Below, piece by piece: positions 6,252-8,310 of a stretch of 8,310 bases of DNA (positions within the stretch are counted from its first letter, which is position 1; each line of letters begins with the position of its first letter). The notes under the pieces were generated by a model. The model saw only the letters and a list, made by a program, of their open reading frames with translations. It had not been told where the DNA came from and ran no database searches. Location: the NCBI GenBank assembly GCA_023266715.1, contig JAHFPK010000112.1, positions 1 through 8,310 of the forward strand, read 5' to 3'. The position numbers were made by a program, and so were the translations under genes. The stretch comes from Hyphomicrobiales bacterium (GTDB lineage Bacteria; Pseudomonadota; Alphaproteobacteria; Rhizobiales; Aestuariivirgaceae).

Positions 6252-7765
6252 AGCGGCCCGTAGCCACAGCTGCCGCCTCGCTGGTCGCCCGGCTGAAACC
6301 CGGGGCCGACGGTTTCATCCGCTTGGGGATCGATGAGCGGGATTGGATCGGCCTCGCCATGGGTGCCGCCCAGGGCCTGCAGGATTTGCTGGCGCTCTGG
6401 GTTGATGGAAATGCCGCCCACATGGCGCTCGGCGTTCCGGCGCTCAAGCTGCGGATCATTGTTTCCGTGCCGCTGAAGCGTGGCAGCTTCCCGTCGGTTG
6501 CCAGGAACCACGCCGCCGCCATTCGCCTCGAGCGCTCCCTGCGCGATCTCCATGGCGTCGAACCGAAAGGGCTGCCCGATGCGCGCAATTGGATCGACCA
6601 CGGAAAATGGCCCTCACCGCCGCCGGGCCTGGTAAAAGATGTTGCACGGCCGGACAAAGCTTATGCATTTTTGACCGCCGAAGGCGATGGCTTGCATCAG
6701 ATTGCGGTGGGGCCGGTTCACGCCGGCATCATCGAACCCGGTCATTTCCGCTTCACCGCCAACGGCGAAGCGGTGGTGCGTCTCGAAGAACGGCTCGGCT
6801 ATGTCCACAAGGGCATCGAGGCCCTGTGCCGGGATGCCGATATCGCCACGGCGGCACGCATTGCGGCACGCATTTCAGGCGACAGCACAGTCGCGTATTC
6901 CTTTGCCTTCGCGCGCGCCGTCGAAGCCGCCCTCGCGTGGCGGCCGCCGCCGCGCGCCGTCTTGCTGCGCGCCATCATGGCGGAGCTTGAGCGCCTGTCG
7001 CACCACGTGAACGATGTGGGTGCCATCTGCAACGATGCCAGCGTCGTGGTGCTCCATGCCCATTGCACGCTGCTGCGCGAAGATATTTTGCAGACTGCCG
7101 CCCAGTGCTTCGGCCATCGCATGATGATGGATTGCATCGTGCCGGGCGGTGTGGCTGTCGATCTTTCGGCTGAGAGCGCTGATGCAATCAAGGCTCTGCT
7201 CGCGCGCTGTACCAAGGGCTTCGAGGCGGTTGTCCGGGTCTACGACGAAGCGCCGTCCTTGCAGGACCGCACGGTTACGACAGGCGTCGTGAGTGCTGAG
7301 CTTGCAGCACGTTTCGGCGCGGGAGGCCATGTCGGGCGCGCTTCGGGCCGGGCCTTCGATACGCGCAAGATTTTTCCCTATCCGCCTTATGAAAAGTTGG
7401 ACTTCACCATAGCAGTTCGCGACGAAGGCGACGTCGACTCGCGGGTGTGGATCCGCATTGAAGAAGTCCGCTCCAGCATTGCACTCATCCGACAGTTGCT
7501 GAATCTGTTGAAACCCGGCCCCCTCATGTCATCCATGCCCAAAGTGTTGGCCAGCGAAGGCGCAAGCATGGTCGAGAGCTTCCGCGGCGACGTGTTCATC
7601 GCTTTGCGGCTGGACGACAGGGGACGCCTTGCAAATTTTCACGCCCGCGATCCGTCTTGCTTCCAGTGGCCGCTGCTCGAAGCCGCCATCGAGGGCAATA
7701 TCGTTGCCGATTTCCCCCTCTGCAACAAGTCGTTCAACTGCTCCTATTCCGGACATGATATGTAG
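6248..7765 (+). CDS. hyfG: Hydrogenase-like large subunit (HyfG/NuoCD type) lacking the NiFe cysteine ligands
   Basis: This 505-aa NuoC-NuoD-type fusion resembles HyfG/HycE. Residues about 70-125 are a shortened NuoC-like domain containing ERSLRDLHGVEPKGLPDAR (95-113). The NuoD-like part begins near 154 (GPVHAGIIEPGHFRF) and includes EERLGYVHKGIEAL (180-193). Where hydrogenases read RxCGxC, this protein reads R208-I-S-G-D-S213, so serines occupy both cysteine positions. Where they read DPCxxC, it reads D468-P-S-C-F-Q473; Cys471 is out of register. The tail (466-505) aligns better with the NuoD C-terminus (RxPSF, then AD about 13 residues on, then S and D) and has no HxxR-type cleavage site. 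It should therefore not bind Ni-Fe, evolve H2 or need a maturation protease. The Gly at 211 also falls where NuoD has its quinone tyrosine. Length and reading frame are intact, so this looks like selected divergence, not decay. GGAG lies 8 nt before the start, in an ATGA overlap with hyfF. Confidence 0.88.
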   Translation: MKRPVATAAASLVARLKPGADGFIRLGIDERDWIGLAMGAAQGLQDLLALWVDGNAAHMALGVPALKLRIIVSVPLKRGSFPSVARNHAAAIRLERSLRDLHGVEPKGLPDARNWIDHGKWPSPPPGLVKDVARPDKAYAFLTAEGDGLHQIAVGPVHAGIIEPGHFRFTANGEAVVRLEERLGYVHKGIEALCRDADIATAARIAARISGDSTVAYSFAFARAVEAALAWRPPPRAVLLRAIMAELERLSHHVNDVGAICNDASVVVLHAHCTLLREDILQTAAQCFGHRMMMDCIVPGGVAVDLSAESADAIKALLARCTKGFEAVVRVYDEAPSLQDRTVTTGVVSAELAARFGAGGHVGRASGRAFDTRKIFPYPPYEKLDFTIAVRDEGDVDSRVWIRIEEVRSSIALIRQLLNLLKPGPLMSSMPKVLASEGASMVESFRGDVFIALRLDDRGRLANFHARDPSCFQWPLLEAAIEGNIVADFPLCNKSFNCSYSGHDM

Positions 7766-7771
7766 GACACC

Positions 7772-8290
7772 ATGCGCTCTCTTCTGCTCAGGTCACTCAT
7801 TCAAGGTTCCGCTGTGATACCGCCGCCGCAGCCGGGCAATGATGCAGTGGCCGAACTTGCGAGGACTCTTGGCAAACAGGCGCGGGCGCGCCTCGGCCGG
7901 TCGTTGGCGATCCGCGAGGTCGATGCCGGATCGTGCAACGGCTGCGAGCTGGAAATTCACGCCATCAACAACCCGGTCTATGACGCGGAACGTTTCGGCC
8001 TGAAGTTCGTGGCATCGCCCCGCCATGCCGATGTGCTGTTGGTCACCGGCCCCGTGACCTGGAACATGCGCCAGGCACTGGAACGCACCTATGCCGCAAC
8101 GCCGTCGCCGAAATGGGTGGTGGCGCTGGGCGATTGCGCCGCCAACTGCGGCGTTTTCGCTGGCAGCTACGCCTGCGTCGGAGCAGTATCGGACGTAGTC
8201 CCCGTTGACCTGCACATCAAGGGCTGCCCGCCACCGCCCATCGAAATCCTCAAAGGTCTTCTGGCATTGGTCGACGAAATGGCAAAATAG
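7772..8290 (+). CDS. hyfI: Hydrogenase-4-type small subunit, NuoB-like [4Fe-4S] protein
   Basis: This 172-aa protein of the NuoB / hydrogenase small-subunit family resembles HyfI/HycG. The four ligands of the proximal (N2-type) [4Fe-4S] cluster are all visible: Cys55 and Cys58 in GSCNGCELEI, Cys122 in ALGDCAANCG and Cys152 in HIKGCPPPPIE. It uses the hydrogenase-type CxxC spacing, not the adjacent CC of NuoB. GPVTWNM (93-99) is another family block. Residues 1-45 are a hydrophobic-to-basic lead typical of HyfI. There is no extra ferredoxin-like domain, so it carries one cluster. The ATG at 7772 lies 6 nt after the hyfG stop, with AGGA (7764-7767) overlapping that stop. It pairs with HyfG, and its intact cluster shows the module still handles electrons even though the partner's NiFe site is gone. 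Confidence 0.92.
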   Translation: MRSLLLRSLIQGSAVIPPPQPGNDAVAELARTLGKQARARLGRSLAIREVDAGSCNGCELEIHAINNPVYDAERFGLKFVASPRHADVLLVTGPVTWNMRQALERTYAATPSPKWVVALGDCAANCGVFAGSYACVGAVSDVVPVDLHIKGCPPPPIEILKGLLALVDEMAK

Positions 8291-8310
8291 CCGTTGCGCC
8301 ACTGTCCAGC

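Noticed and set aside
6248..8290. Calling hyfG-hyfI an active H2-evolving hydrogenase
   Set aside because: All four NiFe-ligating cysteine positions of the large subunit are substituted, and there is no maturation protease or cleavage tail.
1..8310. CRISPR arrays, tRNA/rRNA genes, insertion sequences or attachment sites
   Set aside because: No spaced repeat arrays, cloverleaf-like segments, transposase-like proteins or terminal inverted repeats were seen. The plus-strand genes fill 910-8290 without gaps.

Overview
The window carries a high-GC proteobacterial locus that looks alphaproteobacterial, most likely Hyphomicrobiales (Rhizobiales). This assignment rests on three things: the secreted protein at the left end has a conserved block I associate with that order, the small XRE regulator is of a type common there, and the coding DNA is GC-rich. 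No species can be named from the sequence alone.

Layout. Positions 40-663 (minus strand) encode a small, Ala/Asn-rich, probably exported protein of unknown function, followed by a hairpin. Positions 664-909 are a relatively AT-rich divergent intergenic region. It holds a perfect 11-bp tandem repeat, two inverted repeats, three GANTC sites and a good sigma70-type promoter facing right. From 910 to 8290 there is one tight plus-strand operon: an 84-aa XRE regulator, then six subunits of a membrane complex of the group 4 [NiFe]-hydrogenase / complex I superfamily, in the order hyfB, hyfC, hyfE, hyfF, hyfG, hyfI. Five of the six junctions overlap (four ATGA, one TGATG) and the last has a 6-nt gap, so the set is almost certainly co-transcribed and translationally coupled.

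How the genes fit together. HyfB and HyfF are NuoL/M/N-type ion-translocating subunits, HyfE is NuoK-like, and HyfC is the NuoH-like membrane anchor. HyfG (a NuoC-NuoD-type fusion) and HyfI (NuoB-like, one [4Fe-4S] cluster) form the peripheral module. HyfI keeps all four cluster cysteines. HyfG has lost the four cysteines that hold the NiFe centre: the N-terminal CxxC is replaced by S210-G-D-S213, and the C-terminal DPCxxC by D-P-S470-C-F-Q473 followed by a NuoD-like tail. By established criteria this is therefore not a working hydrogenase. It belongs with the 'energy-converting hydrogenase-related' (Ehr) complexes, whose substrate and physiological role are unsettled. No ferredoxin-like HyfH/HyfA subunit, HyfD, HycI-type maturation protease or formate dehydrogenase is present in the window, although the right edge comes only 20 bases after hyfI. 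The most interesting feature is this compact, XRE-headed, catalytically reprogrammed hydrogenase-like ion pump.
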